NCBI GenBank assembly: GCA_050180485.1 | Contig: JBFXED010000004.1 | Span: 1-64,000 of the forward strand | Reading direction: 5' to 3' | Origin: CADEGL01 sp050180485 | GTDB taxonomy: Bacteria > Pseudomonadota > Alphaproteobacteria > CADEGL01 | DNA: 64,000 nucleotides | Part shown: in pieces, positions 16,755 through 26,131 of the stretch | How positions within the stretch are numbered: the first letter of the stretch is position 1 | Layout of the letters: the number at the start of each line of letters is the position of its first letter | Notes under the pieces: model-generated | Database searches by the model: none | Told to the model about the DNA's origin: nothing | The model's input: only the letters and a program-made list of their open reading frames with translations | Program-made: the position numbers and the translations under genes

Positions 16755-17639
16755 ATGTCGGAAACCAAGGACGGGAACGAAGAAGAAAAGCGGATGCCCT
16801 TGATGGCGCATCTGATGGAGCTGCGCACGCGGCTCATCTATTCCGCCATCGCCTTCATCATCGCTTTCCTGATCAGCTACCACTTCGCCGAGCCCATCTT
16901 CAAATTCCTGGTCGCGCCGCTGAGCGAACGCATCGAAGCGTCGGGCGGAAGCCACCGGATGATCTATACCGCCCTGACGGAAGCCTTCTTCACCTACGTG
17001 AAGGTGGCCTTCTTCATGGCCGCCTTCGTCTCGTTCCCTGTCGTGGCCACGCAAATTTGGATGTTCGTGGCGCCCGGTCTGTACAAGAACGAGCGCGCCG
17101 CATTTTTCCCCTACCTGTTCGCGACGCCGATCTTGTTCCTGATGGGTGCTGCGCTGGTCTATTATCTCGTGCTGCCCGTCGCCTGGGACTTCTTCCTGAG
17201 CTTCCAGTCCAAGGGTGACGCGAACTCGCTGGCCATCCAGCTCGAGCCCAAGGTGAACGAATATCTGAGCCTGACCATGCGGCTCATCTTCGCCTTCGGA
17301 ATCGCCTTTCAGCTTCCCGTTATCCTGACCCTGCTCGGCCGAGTGGGCATCGCCAGCGCCGCGGGCCTCCGCAAACAGCGGCGCTACGCGATCGTGCTGG
17401 CCTTCGTGGCCGCCGCGATCCTGACGCCGCCCGACGTGATCTCCCAAACCACGCTGGCTGTTCCGATCATCATCCTCTACGAGATTTCAATCCTCCTGGT
17501 CCGCATGATCGAGCGCAAACGCGCGGACGAGGAAGCGGAGGAAGAGGCGGAGGAGAAGGAGGGAACGACCTCCACCACCCAAGCCAAATCCCAGCCCGAC
17601 GATGAGGCCGAGGAAACCGACTTCAACATGGCGCGCTAA
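16755..17639 (+). CDS. tatC: Sec-independent protein translocase subunit TatC
   Basis: The 294-residue polytopic core of the Tat translocase has six membrane helices. The N-terminal MAHLMELRTRLIYS (conserved HLxELR) contributes to twin-arginine recognition. The family's conserved Phe/Pro-rich loops are present (FVSFPVVATQIWMFVAPGLY). The C-terminus is extended by a strongly acidic tail of about 45 residues (EEAEEEAEEKEG and following), longer than in E. coli TatC. Confidence 0.96.
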   Translation: MSETKDGNEEEKRMPLMAHLMELRTRLIYSAIAFIIAFLISYHFAEPIFKFLVAPLSERIEASGGSHRMIYTALTEAFFTYVKVAFFMAAFVSFPVVATQIWMFVAPGLYKNERAAFFPYLFATPILFLMGAALVYYLVLPVAWDFFLSFQSKGDANSLAIQLEPKVNEYLSLTMRLIFAFGIAFQLPVILTLLGRVGIASAAGLRKQRRYAIVLAFVAAAILTPPDVISQTTLAVPIIILYEISILLVRMIERKRADEEAEEEAEEKEGTTSTTQAKSQPDDEAEETDFNMAR

Positions 17640-17648
17640 AGCGCGTCG

Positions 17649-17677
17649 TGGACGGCGCGCCGGAAGGCCCGTATAAG
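17649..17677 (+). promoter_or_regulatory. Candidate sigma-70 promoter for serS-surE-pcm-nlpD
   Basis: TGGACG at 17649-17654, a 17-base spacer and TATAAG at 17672-17677 lie 50 bases upstream of the serS ATG, in the only notable gap between tatC and serS. Confidence 0.45.
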
Positions 17678-17726
17678 ATCGCGCCTATCGGCCTAAGACC
17701 ATGGGCGAGCGAACCACCGAAACGCC

Positions 17727-18998
17727 ATGCACGACATCCGATGGATTCGCGAGCACCCGCAGGACTTCGACGCGGGCCTGAAGGCGAGGGGGCTTGAGCC
17801 CCAATCCGATGCCATCCTGGCGATCGACAAGGCGCTGCGCGGCGCTCAGACCAATTTCCAGACCGCACAGGCCCGCCGCAACGAAGTCTCCAAGCAGATC
17901 GGCCAACTGAAACGCCAAGGTCAGGATGCTTCGGCGCTAATGGCCGAGGTCGAGACCCTTAAGGCCGCCATCGCGGCGGCGGAAGAGGACGAAAAGGCCA
18001 AAGCCGCCGAACTGGAACAGATTTTGGCCGACATCCCGAATATTCCCGCTAAGGACGTTCCCCAAGGCACGAACGAAAAGGGCAACAAGGAGGTTCGCCG
18101 CCACGGCGCGCCGCCGTCCTTCGCCTACAAGCCCAAAGAGCATTTCGAGCTGGGCGAGCGCATGGGCATGATGGACTTCGAGCGCGCGGCCAAGCTGTCC
18201 GGCTCGCGCTTCGTCGTCCTATCAGGCGGCTTGGCGCGGTTGGAACGCGCGCTTGCCAGCTTCATGCTCGACGTCCACACGCGCGAGTTCGGCTATGTCG
18301 AAACCAGCCCCCCGATGTTGGTGCGCGATGCGGCCCTGTTTGGCACGGGTCAATTGCCAAAGTTCGCAGACGATCAATTCCCAACCAAGACCGGCCATTG
18401 GTTGATTCCGACCGCCGAAGTGCCGCTGACCAATCTGGTCGCGGACGAGATTCTCGATGAGGCGACGCTACCGCGTCGCTGCACAGCCTGGACCGGTTGC
18501 TTCCGCGCGGAAGCTGGCGCCGCGGGCAAGGACACGCGCGGCATGTTGCGCCAGCACCAGTTCTACAAAGTGGAACTGGTTTCCATTTCCCATCCCGAGC
18601 GCTCCGACGAGGAACTGGAGCGGATGACGGCGTGCGCCGAAGAAATCCTCAAGCGGCTCGGCCTGCATTACCGCGTCATGCTGTTGTGCACGGGCGATAT
18701 GGGTTTCTCCGCGCGCAAGACCTACGACCTGGAGGTTTGGCTGCCGGGGCAGGATACGTTCCGCGAGATTTCGAGCTGCTCCAACTGCGGCGACTTCCAG
18801 GCGCGCCGCATGAAAGCGCGCTTCCGCAGCCAGGGCGAAAAGGGAACCCGCTTCGTCCACACACTCAACGGTTCAGGCCTGGCGGTCGGCCGCGCCCTGA
18901 TCGCCGTGATGGAGAATTACCAGCAGCCGGACGGATCAATCGCCGTGCCTGAGGCGTTGCGTTCCTATATGGGTGGAATCGACCGGATAGGAGCGTGA
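17727..18998 (+). CDS. serS: Seryl-tRNA synthetase
   Basis: The 423-residue class II synthetase charges tRNA-Ser. It has the N-terminal antiparallel coiled-coil tRNA-binding arm (about residues 30-105, with repeated Ala, Glu, Lys and Gln). Class II motif 2 is seen in TGCFRAEAGAAGKDTRGMLR and motif 3 in GSGLAVGRALIAVMENYQ. Length is typical. The gene heads a run with surE, pcm and nlpD with overlaps or short gaps throughout. Confidence 0.97.
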   Translation: MHDIRWIREHPQDFDAGLKARGLEPQSDAILAIDKALRGAQTNFQTAQARRNEVSKQIGQLKRQGQDASALMAEVETLKAAIAAAEEDEKAKAAELEQILADIPNIPAKDVPQGTNEKGNKEVRRHGAPPSFAYKPKEHFELGERMGMMDFERAAKLSGSRFVVLSGGLARLERALASFMLDVHTREFGYVETSPPMLVRDAALFGTGQLPKFADDQFPTKTGHWLIPTAEVPLTNLVADEILDEATLPRRCTAWTGCFRAEAGAAGKDTRGMLRQHQFYKVELVSISHPERSDEELERMTACAEEILKRLGLHYRVMLLCTGDMGFSARKTYDLEVWLPGQDTFREISSCSNCGDFQARRMKARFRSQGEKGTRFVHTLNGSGLAVGRALIAVMENYQQPDGSIAVPEALRSYMGGIDRIGA

Positions 18999-19000
18999 CG

Positions 19001-19768
19001 ATGGAACTCGAGCAGACGCGCATTCTGATCGCTAACGATGACGGCATTCATGCCAGCGGCATCGGAGTCCTCGAGCGCATCGCCAAAACCCTGACCGACG
19101 ATGTTTGGGTGGTGGCGCCAGAGAACGAGCAGAGCGGTGCGGCCCATTCGCTGACCATCGCGCGCCCGTTGCGCATCCGCCGGCGCGACGAGCGGCATTT
19201 CTCCGTCGACGGCACGCCGACCGACGCGGTCCTGCTGGCCGTTAACCAGGTGATGAAGGACCGCAAGCCAGACTTGGTCCTGTCGGGCGTCAACCGTGGC
19301 GGCAATCTGGGCGAGGACGTGACCTATTCCGGCACCGTGGCGGCCGCGATGGAAGGAACGTTGCTGGGCATCCGCTCGATCGCCTTGTCGCAGATGCCTG
19401 ACCCGGACGGGCCGACCAAATGGAAGACAGCGGAGCATTTCGCGCCGGGTATCATCAGGCGGCTTTGGTCCGGCACCTGGCCGCCCAGCGTTCTGATCAA
19501 CGTCAATTTTCCCGATCTGCCGGTGGAGCAGGTCAAGGGCGTGCGCGTGGGACGCCAGGGCCGCCGCAAGATCGGCGCCGCGCTGTTGGAGCGCCTCGAT
19601 CCGCGCGGGCGCCCTTACTATTGGATCGACAGTGCGCGGGCCGAAGAACCGACGCGGGAAGGGACCGACCTCGCGGCCATCAACCAAGGCATCATTTCCG
19701 TCACGCCGCTTTACATGGACTTCACCTACGAGCCCATGATCTCGCCGCTCAAAGAACTGTTCCCATGA
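19001..19768 (+). CDS. surE: 5'/3'-nucleotidase SurE
   Basis: The 255-residue metal-dependent phosphatase acts on nucleoside monophosphates (survival protein E). The metal site is visible in ILIANDDGIHASGI (D13-D14) and in SGVNRGGNLGEDVTYSGTVAAAMEG. The ATG at 19001 is chosen because GGAG lies about seven bases upstream; a GTG at 18995 would overlap the serS stop. It ends in an ATGA overlap with pcm, as in the conserved surE-pcm-nlpD order. Confidence 0.95.
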   Translation: MELEQTRILIANDDGIHASGIGVLERIAKTLTDDVWVVAPENEQSGAAHSLTIARPLRIRRRDERHFSVDGTPTDAVLLAVNQVMKDRKPDLVLSGVNRGGNLGEDVTYSGTVAAAMEGTLLGIRSIALSQMPDPDGPTKWKTAEHFAPGIIRRLWSGTWPPSVLINVNFPDLPVEQVKGVRVGRQGRRKIGAALLERLDPRGRPYYWIDSARAEEPTREGTDLAAINQGIISVTPLYMDFTYEPMISPLKELFP

Positions 19769-20436
19769 CACTCGACGCGCGCATGATCCGGCTGCTTCTC
19801 GAGCTGCGGCGCGAAGGCATGACGGACGCGCGCTTGCTGGGCGCCATGGAGAAGGTGCCGCGCGATCTGTTCGTACCGGCCGCTTTCGCCGACCAAGCCT
19901 TCGCCAACATGGCGCTGCCCATCGGCTACGGCCAGACGGTCAGCCAGCCGTTAACCGTCGCTCAGATGACTCTGGCGCTGCAGCCAGGCGCACGCATGAA
20001 GGTGCTGGAGATCGGCACCGGCTCGGGCTACCAGGCCGCCGTCCTGTCCCATCTCTGCCGCCGCGTCTATTCCATCGAGCGTCACGCCGATCTTCTGAAG
20101 GAAGCCGAAGGCCGCTTCAAGGCGCTGGGCATCCACAACATCACGACGTTGAAGGGCGACGGTAGCAAAGGCTGGCCGCAGCAGGCGCCATTCGAGCGTA
20201 TCCTGGTGACCGCCGCGGCCGAGACCATGCCCGACGCGTTGGCCGACCAATTGGCCGTCGGCGGCTGCATGGTCCTGCCGCTGGGCCCGCAAGGCCAGGA
20301 CCAGACATTGCTGCGCGTGCGCCGCACCGAGAGCGGCTTCGAGACCGAAAACCTGGGCCTGACGCGCTTCGTGCCGCTGGTCGAAGGGGCGGTCGAGGCG
20401 GCGCAGAACCGGGTCGCGGCACGCCGCGCGCCTTGA
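19765..20436 (+). CDS. pcm: Protein-L-isoaspartate O-methyltransferase
   Basis: The 223-residue SAM-dependent repair enzyme methylates isoaspartyl residues in aged proteins. Recognisable are GYGQTVSQPLTVAQMT (substrate loop), the SAM-binding motif VLEIGTGSGYQAAVL and the later VYSIERHADLL acidic residue. The start at 19765 overlaps the surE stop by four bases and matches family length; an apparent longer frame upstream is surE read out of frame. Confidence 0.95.
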   Translation: MTLDARMIRLLLELRREGMTDARLLGAMEKVPRDLFVPAAFADQAFANMALPIGYGQTVSQPLTVAQMTLALQPGARMKVLEIGTGSGYQAAVLSHLCRRVYSIERHADLLKEAEGRFKALGIHNITTLKGDGSKGWPQQAPFERILVTAAAETMPDALADQLAVGGCMVLPLGPQGQDQTLLRVRRTESGFETENLGLTRFVPLVEGAVEAAQNRVAARRAP

Positions 20437-20446
20437 TTTCGTCGCA

Positions 20447-21736
20447 ATGTCGCGCGATATGCGGCCCATGGCCTTGATCGCGACTCCCGTCCGTCACTCC
20501 GCTGCCGGCAGCCTCGCGGCCTTGCTGGTGCTGTCGGCTTGCGCCGGTCCTGGCCCCGTCACGGCGCCCACGACCGGCGCCTACAGCACGCCGCTGCCTT
20601 CGGCTTCGATGGCACAGCCTGCAGGGCCCGGCGAATATGTGGCCGCCCCCGGCGACACCGTCTACACGGTGGCCCAGCGGAATGGCGTGGGCGTCCGGGC
20701 CTTGATCGACGAAAACAAGCTGCAGCCGCCTTACGCGCTGCAACCGGGCCAGCATCTTCGCATCCCGGCGCAGCGTGAGCACGTCGTGCAAGCGGGCGAG
20801 ACGGTCTATGCCATCGCGCGGCGTTATCAGGTTCCGATGGCCGAATTGGTCCGCATCAACAACATCCCGCAACCCTACGCGATCCGCGTGGGGCAGAAAT
20901 TGCGTCTGCCCGATCCCGTAGGCGAGATCGAGACCGCCTCGGCACCAACCGCGGTGCCCCAACCATCCCAGCCGTCAGTTGCTCAATCGGCGATTCAGGT
21001 GACCGAACTGCCGCCGCCCACGGGCGGATCAAAGCCAGGCACGCCTTACACGGCGCCTGGAGCAACCGCGCCAGTCGCGCCCACGGCGACTCAACTCGCG
21101 GCCCCTCCGACCATCGCGAAGCCCGCTAATGCGCCGCGAGCCGGGGCGCCGACGCCTTTGACGCCCGCCGCGTCTTCCGCGCCGATTGCGGTCGGCCAGA
21201 CGCCACCGCCGGGCGTCATTCCCTCGAGCCCACCGCCGGCACCGGTTGCGCCGCCGCCCATCACGCCCGCACCGGCCGCGCCAGCGCCAACCGAAAGCGC
21301 GGCCTTGATCGCCCCGCCAGCCCCCGCTGCGCCCGTGACGCAAGGCTTTATCTGGCCGGTAAAGGGCGAGCTGATCTCGCGCTTCGGCGACAAGGCCACC
21401 GGCCTGCGCAACGACGGCATCAACATCGCCGCGCCTAAGGGGACGCCCGTGGTCGCGGCCGACAACGGCGTCGTGGCTTATTCGGGCAATGAGTTGAAGG
21501 GCTTCGGCAACCTGGTTCTGATCCGCCATCCCAACGGTTGGGTCACGGCATACGCGCATAACGAGACGCTGCTAGTCGCGCGCGGCGAGCATGTCGAGCG
21601 CGGCCAGGAGATCGCGCGCGTGGGCAGCACGGGCAACGTCACCTCGCCGCAACTTCATTTCGAGGTGCGCAAGGGCGGCGAGCGTATCGATCCGTTGAGC
21701 GTGATCGGCGCGGAGAGCGACCCGCGCAAGACCTAG
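20447..21736 (+). CDS. nlpD: NlpD-like lipoprotein with two LysM domains and degenerate M23 (LytM) domain
   Basis: The 429-residue predicted lipoprotein has an N-terminal signal with lipobox LSAC and two LysM peptidoglycan-binding domains (about residues 65-108 and 112-155). An Ala/Pro-rich linker and a C-terminal LytM domain (about 300-425) follow. In the LytM domain the usual zinc ligands are lost: the canonical HxGxD is NDGIN, as in E. coli NlpD. The protein therefore probably activates a cell-wall amidase rather than cutting peptidoglycan. The position after surE-pcm matches E. coli. Starts at 20447, 20459 or 20468 are all possible. Confidence 0.9.
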   Translation: MSRDMRPMALIATPVRHSAAGSLAALLVLSACAGPGPVTAPTTGAYSTPLPSASMAQPAGPGEYVAAPGDTVYTVAQRNGVGVRALIDENKLQPPYALQPGQHLRIPAQREHVVQAGETVYAIARRYQVPMAELVRINNIPQPYAIRVGQKLRLPDPVGEIETASAPTAVPQPSQPSVAQSAIQVTELPPPTGGSKPGTPYTAPGATAPVAPTATQLAAPPTIAKPANAPRAGAPTPLTPAASSAPIAVGQTPPPGVIPSSPPPAPVAPPPITPAPAAPAPTESAALIAPPAPAAPVTQGFIWPVKGELISRFGDKATGLRNDGINIAAPKGTPVVAADNGVVAYSGNELKGFGNLVLIRHPNGWVTAYAHNETLLVARGEHVERGQEIARVGSTGNVTSPQLHFEVRKGGERIDPLSVIGAESDPRKT

Positions 21737-21742
21737 AAGCGT

Positions 21743-22600
21743 CTAGCTCAGGCGCTTTCCCTGCCGGCCGGCCCAATCCTGGATGAACTGCCAGGCGACG
21801 CGGCCGGAACGCGCGCCGCGAGTGACGGACCATTCGTTAGCCGCGCGGTGCAGGTCGTCCGGGCTTCCGGCAAGCCCCAGAGAACCGGCATAGCCATCGA
21901 CGATGGCGAAATACGTTTCCTGGTCGCAGGTGTGGAAGCCGAGCCAGAGGCCAAAGCGGTCCGATAGCGACACCTTCTCCTCGACGGCCTCGCCGGGGTT
22001 GATGGCCGTGGCGCGCTCGTTGTCGATCATGTCGCGCGGCATCATGTGGCGGCGGTTCGAGGTGGCATAGAAGATGACGTTGTCCGGCCGCCCCTCGATC
22101 CCGCCTTCCAGCACCGCCTTGAGCGACTTGTAGGCGGTATCGCCGCCGTCGAACGACAGATCGTCGCAGAACAGCACCACCCGCCGTTTGCCGTCCCGCA
22201 ACAGGCCGAGGAGGGCGGGCAGGGAGACGATGTCCTCCCGGTGCACTTCCACGAGGGCCAAGGCGCCAGGCTGCCCCCGGTTGACCGCGCCATGGATGGC
22301 CTTGACCAGGGAGCTTTTACCCATGCCGCGCGAGCCCCACAGGAGGGCGTTGTTGGCGGGCAGGCCCTGGGCGAAACGCCGCGTGTTGTCGAGCAGGGTA
22401 TCGCGTTGGGAATCGATCCCCTTGAGCTGGGACAGGTCGACGCGGTTGACCTTGGCCACGGCTTCCAGCCGTTCGCCGTCGGCATGCCAGACAAAGGCAT
22501 CGGCCGAATCGAGCCGGGCGCTCGGCGGGCGGGCGGGGGCCAGCCGTTCGAGCGCCTCGGCGATGCGTCGGAACAATGCGCTCTGGTCGCTGTCGTTCAT
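21743..22600 (-). CDS. AAA-type ATPase of the DUF815 family
   Basis: The 285-residue protein has a clear P-loop, WGSRGMGKSSL, around residues 88-98, and a Walker B-like stretch RRVVLFCDDLSFDGGD near 133-148. The family motif ATSNRRHMMPRDM follows near 180-192. These fit DUF815, an AAA+ ATPase family common in proteobacteria and without a settled role. It is convergent with nlpD (six-base gap) and divergent from yajC. Confidence 0.9.
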   Translation of the reverse strand: MNDSDQSALFRRIAEALERLAPARPPSARLDSADAFVWHADGERLEAVAKVNRVDLSQLKGIDSQRDTLLDNTRRFAQGLPANNALLWGSRGMGKSSLVKAIHGAVNRGQPGALALVEVHREDIVSLPALLGLLRDGKRRVVLFCDDLSFDGGDTAYKSLKAVLEGGIEGRPDNVIFYATSNRRHMMPRDMIDNERATAINPGEAVEEKVSLSDRFGLWLGFHTCDQETYFAIVDGYAGSLGLAGSPDDLHRAANEWSVTRGARSGRVAWQFIQDWAGRQGKRLS

Positions 22601-22703
22601 CGCGTTTCCTCGCGCCGCTGGCCCGGCCGGCCGCGGAAGGGGCGGACCCTAGAGCCGCTGTCGCAGTGCGTCAATCCGCGCTTCGGACGCGCTCCGGCGC
22701 GGG

Positions 22704-22731
22704 TTGCGCCGCCGCGCCCCGCCGCTATAGT
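22704..22731 (+). promoter_or_regulatory. Candidate sigma-70 promoter for yajC-secDF
   Basis: TTGCGC at 22704-22709, a 16-base spacer and TATAGT at 22726-22731 lie 35 bases upstream of the yajC ATG. The ribosome site GGGGAG follows at a normal distance. Confidence 0.45.
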
Positions 22732-22766
22732 GCGCCATCGGTTTTCCAGAACGGCGGGGAGTATCC

Positions 22767-23153
22767 ATGTTCGTTTCGCCAGCTTTTGCCCAGACCGGAG
22801 CGCCCGGCGGCGGCGATTTCATCACCACGATGCTCCCGCTCGTGCTGATTTTCGTCGTCTTCTATTTCCTCCTGATTCGTCCCCAGCAGAAGCGGATGAA
22901 GGAGCATAAGGCGAAGATTGGCGCCATCCGCGCGGGCGATCGGGTGGTTACCGGCGGCGGCATCCTGGGCAAGGTGGTCAAGATCGACGGTGAAGAACTG
23001 GTCGTCGAGATCGCCGACAACGTGCGCGTGCGGGTCGTGCGCGGCACCGTCACCGACGTGGTCAGCAAGACCGAGCCGGCCGGCGGCGACAAGCCGGACG
23101 ACAAGGGCGACGCCAAGCCCGAAGGCGGCCTGGGCCGCTTTCTCAAGAAGTAA
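22767..23153 (+). CDS. yajC: Preprotein translocase subunit YajC
   Basis: The 128-residue protein has one membrane helix (about 20-41, LPLVLIFVVFYFLLI) followed by the diagnostic RPQQKRMKEHK and a small cytoplasmic domain (GDRVVTGGGILGKVVKI). It associates with SecDF in the Sec translocase. The Lys/Asp-rich C-terminal tail is a little longer than in E. coli. The ribosome site GGGGAG gives a clear start. Confidence 0.95.
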   Translation: MFVSPAFAQTGAPGGGDFITTMLPLVLIFVVFYFLLIRPQQKRMKEHKAKIGAIRAGDRVVTGGGILGKVVKIDGEELVVEIADNVRVRVVRGTVTDVVSKTEPAGGDKPDDKGDAKPEGGLGRFLKK

Positions 23154-23180
23154 GACGGCTTCCGGCGCCGCAAACCAACG

Positions 23181-24749
23181 ATGGTTCAACTTCCCCGCTG
23201 GCAGGCGATTCTCGTCGTAGCGATCTGCGCGCTCGGCACGCTGCTGATGATTCCTACCTTCCTCAGCAAGGATACGCTTAATAGCCTGCCGGGCTGGTTC
23301 CCCAAGCATCAGATCACCCTCGGCCTGGACCTGCAGGGCGGTTCGCACCTCCTTCTCGAGGTCGACGTCAATGCGATCCTCGAAGAGGATCTGACCGCCA
23401 TCCTCGATCAGGTGCGCACGTCGTTCCGGCAAGCGCAGATCGGCTACCGCAACCTGGGCGTGCGCAACAAGGCCGTCGAGTTCGACCTGGTGGACCCGGC
23501 GTCGGCGGAAGCGGCGCGGACAGCGCTGAAGGATCTACGGACGGGCAACGACATCCAGTCGGACGGCGCGCGCTTCACCATCCGCCCGACGGAAGTGAAC
23601 ATCCGCGATCGCCAGCGTGCCGCGGTCGAGCAGTCCATCGAAATCGTCCGTCGCCGCATCGACGAGACGGGCACCGCCGAGCCGCTGATCCAGATGCAGG
23701 GGCGTGACCGCATCGTCGTCCAGCTTCCGGGTGTGAACGATCCGGAACGCATCAAGCGCCTGCTCGGCAAGACGGCGAAGATGACCTTCCACTTGGTCGA
23801 TCCAAATACGCCGCGCGTGCCGGCCGGCGCGCCCGCCCCGGCGGGCTCCATGGTCCTGGCTCCGGACAAAGCCGATGGCCCGGACGCCGGCTTCAATTAC
23901 GTGGTCAAGAAAAGGGTCGAGGTCGCGGGCGACCGCTTGGTCGATGCCCAGCCTACCTTCCAGAACAACGAGGCCGTGGTCAGCTTCCGCTTCGATTCGG
24001 TCGGCGCCAAGAAATTCGCGGACATCACCCGGCAGCATGTGGGCGAACCGTTCGCCATCGTGCTGGACGACAAGGTGATCAGCGCGCCCGTCATCCGCGA
24101 GCCCATCCTGGGCGGCAGCGGTGTCATTTCCGGCAGCTTCACCCCCCAAAGCGCCAAGGATCTGGCCGTCCTCCTGCGCGCCGGCGCCTTGCCCGCGCCG
24201 CTGGTGGTGTTGGAAGAGCGGGTGGTCGGACCCAGTCTCGGCGTTGATTCAATCAAAGGCGGGCTTCTCGCCGGCTACGTGGCGACGGCGCTCATCTGCG
24301 CCTTCATGATCGGCACCTATGGCCTCTTGGGCACGTTCGCCTGCATCGCCATGGTCTTCAACATCGTGCTGATCGGCTCAGCGCTGGCGCTCATGGGCTC
24401 GGCCCTGACCCTGCCCGGCATCGCGGGCATCATCCTGACCATGGGCATGTCGGTCGACGCCAACGTGCTGATCTACGAACGCATCCGCGAGGAGGTGCGA
24501 AACGGGCGATCTCCGGTGTCGGCGATCGACGCCGGATTCAAGCGCGCCTTCGGCACCATCGTCGATTCGCACCTGACCACGCTGTTCCCGTCCATGCTCA
24601 TGTTCGGGTTCGGGTCTGGACCGATCCGTGGCTTCGCCATCACGATCTCGATCGGCGTCATCGTCTCGCTCTATACCGCGATCATGGTCACCCGGCTTCT
24701 CGTGGTGCAGTGGCTAAGGCGCTCCCGCCCCAAGGCGCTGGTGCTCTGA
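23181..24749 (+). CDS. secD: Protein translocase subunit SecD
   Basis: The 522-residue RND-type membrane protein uses the proton gradient to help pull proteins through SecYEG. Visible are the first membrane helix (about 8-28) and the conserved DLQGGSHLLLEVD. A large periplasmic P1 domain follows, then five C-terminal helices with GMSVDANVLIYERIREE. Length is typical for alphaproteobacteria, shorter than in E. coli. secF starts 11 bases downstream. Confidence 0.96.
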   Translation: MVQLPRWQAILVVAICALGTLLMIPTFLSKDTLNSLPGWFPKHQITLGLDLQGGSHLLLEVDVNAILEEDLTAILDQVRTSFRQAQIGYRNLGVRNKAVEFDLVDPASAEAARTALKDLRTGNDIQSDGARFTIRPTEVNIRDRQRAAVEQSIEIVRRRIDETGTAEPLIQMQGRDRIVVQLPGVNDPERIKRLLGKTAKMTFHLVDPNTPRVPAGAPAPAGSMVLAPDKADGPDAGFNYVVKKRVEVAGDRLVDAQPTFQNNEAVVSFRFDSVGAKKFADITRQHVGEPFAIVLDDKVISAPVIREPILGGSGVISGSFTPQSAKDLAVLLRAGALPAPLVVLEERVVGPSLGVDSIKGGLLAGYVATALICAFMIGTYGLLGTFACIAMVFNIVLIGSALALMGSALTLPGIAGIILTMGMSVDANVLIYERIREEVRNGRSPVSAIDAGFKRAFGTIVDSHLTTLFPSMLMFGFGSGPIRGFAITISIGVIVSLYTAIMVTRLLVVQWLRRSRPKALVL

Positions 24750-24759
24750 GGACCATGCC

Positions 24760-25692
24760 ATGAAACGCCTGCGCCTGGTCCCGGATGGCACGAACATCAA
24801 CTTCATGGGCTTGCGGTTCATCTGCTTCGCCTTCGGAGCGATCGTCATCCTGGGTTCGTTCGTCCTGTTCGCGACCAAGGGCCTGAGCTACGGGATCGAC
24901 TTCCGCGGCGGCACGCTGGTGGAATTGCGCATGCCGTCGCCGCCCGATTTTGGCGAGCTGCGCGCCAAGGTGGGAGGTCTGGGGCTGGGCGAGGTCACAC
25001 TGCAGGGCTTCGGCGAGCCCACGGATGTCCTTGTGCGCATCCAAGCCCAGGAAGACGGCGAGAAGGGCAACCAGCGCGCGATTGCTACCCTGCGCGAGGC
25101 CATGGGGCCAAACGTCGATTTCCGGCGCGTGGAATCTGTCGGGCCGACGGTGGGAGAGGAGCTACGGATGGCGGGCCTCTGGGCGGTCCTCGCCGCCGTC
25201 GCCGCCATCCTGATCTACGTCACGATGCGCTTCGAATGGCAATTCGGGCTCGGCGCGGTCATTGGGCTCGTGCACGACGTGATCTTCATCGTCGGCATCT
25301 TCTCCCTATTCGGGCTCGACTTCGACCTCACTACCTTGGCCGCGATCCTCACGATGGGCGGCTATTCGATCAACGACAAGGTCGTGGTGTACGACCGTAT
25401 CCGCGAGAACCTCCGCAAGTTCCGGAAAATGGAACTGCCGGAGCTGATCAACAAAAGCATCAACGATACGCTGTCCCGCACCACGATGACCGCAGTCACG
25501 GTCATCCTGTCCATCGCGGCCATGCTCATCTTCGGCGGCCCGGTCATCCGGACGTTCAACCTGGCCATGATGGTAGGCGTGGTGATCGGCACCTATTCGT
25601 CGATCTTCGTCTCCGCGCCGGTCCTGCTCTACCTGGGCCTCAAGCGCAGGCCCGACGCCGCCAAGGAAGAGGCCAAACCGGCCCGATCCTGA
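24760..25692 (+). CDS. secF: Protein translocase subunit SecF
   Basis: The 310-residue partner of SecD has six membrane helices. The signature GIDFRGGTLVELRM follows the first helix, and GGYSINDKVVVYDRIREN marks the RND core. It completes the yajC-secD-secF operon and is followed after one base by the Mth938-like gene, also probably in the operon. Confidence 0.96.
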   Translation: MKRLRLVPDGTNINFMGLRFICFAFGAIVILGSFVLFATKGLSYGIDFRGGTLVELRMPSPPDFGELRAKVGGLGLGEVTLQGFGEPTDVLVRIQAQEDGEKGNQRAIATLREAMGPNVDFRRVESVGPTVGEELRMAGLWAVLAAVAAILIYVTMRFEWQFGLGAVIGLVHDVIFIVGIFSLFGLDFDLTTLAAILTMGGYSINDKVVVYDRIRENLRKFRKMELPELINKSINDTLSRTTMTAVTVILSIAAMLIFGGPVIRTFNLAMMVGVVIGTYSSIFVSAPVLLYLGLKRRPDAAKEEAKPARS

Positions 25693-25693
25693 G

Positions 25694-26071
25694 ATGCCAG
25701 CCGAGCCGCAAGCGCCCGCGTTGCCCGACCGTCAGGTCATTCAAGGCTACGGCGATGGGCGCTTTCGCATCAGCGGCGCGGTCCATGCGGGCCCGGTGAT
25801 CGTCACGATCCACAAAGTCTTCGCGTGGGACGTGCCGAATCTGTCCGCGCTCACGCTCGAATCGCTCGCGCCGGCACGAGGGGCAGAGGTGGACATCCTG
25901 TTGCTGGGTTGCGGCGCCACCGCTTCCATGGTGCCCGCTTCGCTCCGGGAGGCCCTGCGGAAGGAAGGCATCGCCCTCGACGCCATGGGCACGGGCGCGG
26001 CCTGTCGCACCTTCAACGTCCTGTCCGCCGAAGCGCGCCGCGTGGCGGCGGCGCTGATGCCAGTGTTCTGA
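25694..26071 (+). CDS. Mth938-like domain protein (DUF498)
   Basis: The 125-residue single-domain protein matches the Mth938/NDUFAF3-type fold family. Family features seen are IQGYGDGRFRISGAVHAGPVIV at the N-terminus, the central LLLGCGATASMVP, and the ending MGTGAACRTFNVLSAEARRVAAALMPV. Human NDUFAF3, a distant relative, helps assemble respiratory complex I, but the bacterial role is untested. It directly follows secF, an arrangement common in alphaproteobacteria. Confidence 0.9.
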   Translation: MPAEPQAPALPDRQVIQGYGDGRFRISGAVHAGPVIVTIHKVFAWDVPNLSALTLESLAPARGAEVDILLLGCGATASMVPASLREALRKEGIALDAMGTGAACRTFNVLSAEARRVAAALMPVF

Positions 26072-26075
26072 CGGC

Positions 26076-26108
26076 AAAAAAGAACGGGGCCCGCGAGGGG
26101 CCCCGTTC
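26076..26108 (-). terminator. Rho-independent terminator of the PuuD-like gene
   Basis: A perfect 11-bp stem (26082-26092 with 26098-26108) and a five-base loop are followed on the minus strand by six T residues (26081-26076). It lies between the convergent stops of the Mth938-like gene (26071) and the PuuD-like gene (26132). It may also slow transcription from the plus strand, but the T-run favours the minus direction. Confidence 0.9.
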
Positions 26109-26131
26109 CGTCGACGATACGGTGGTTCGGT

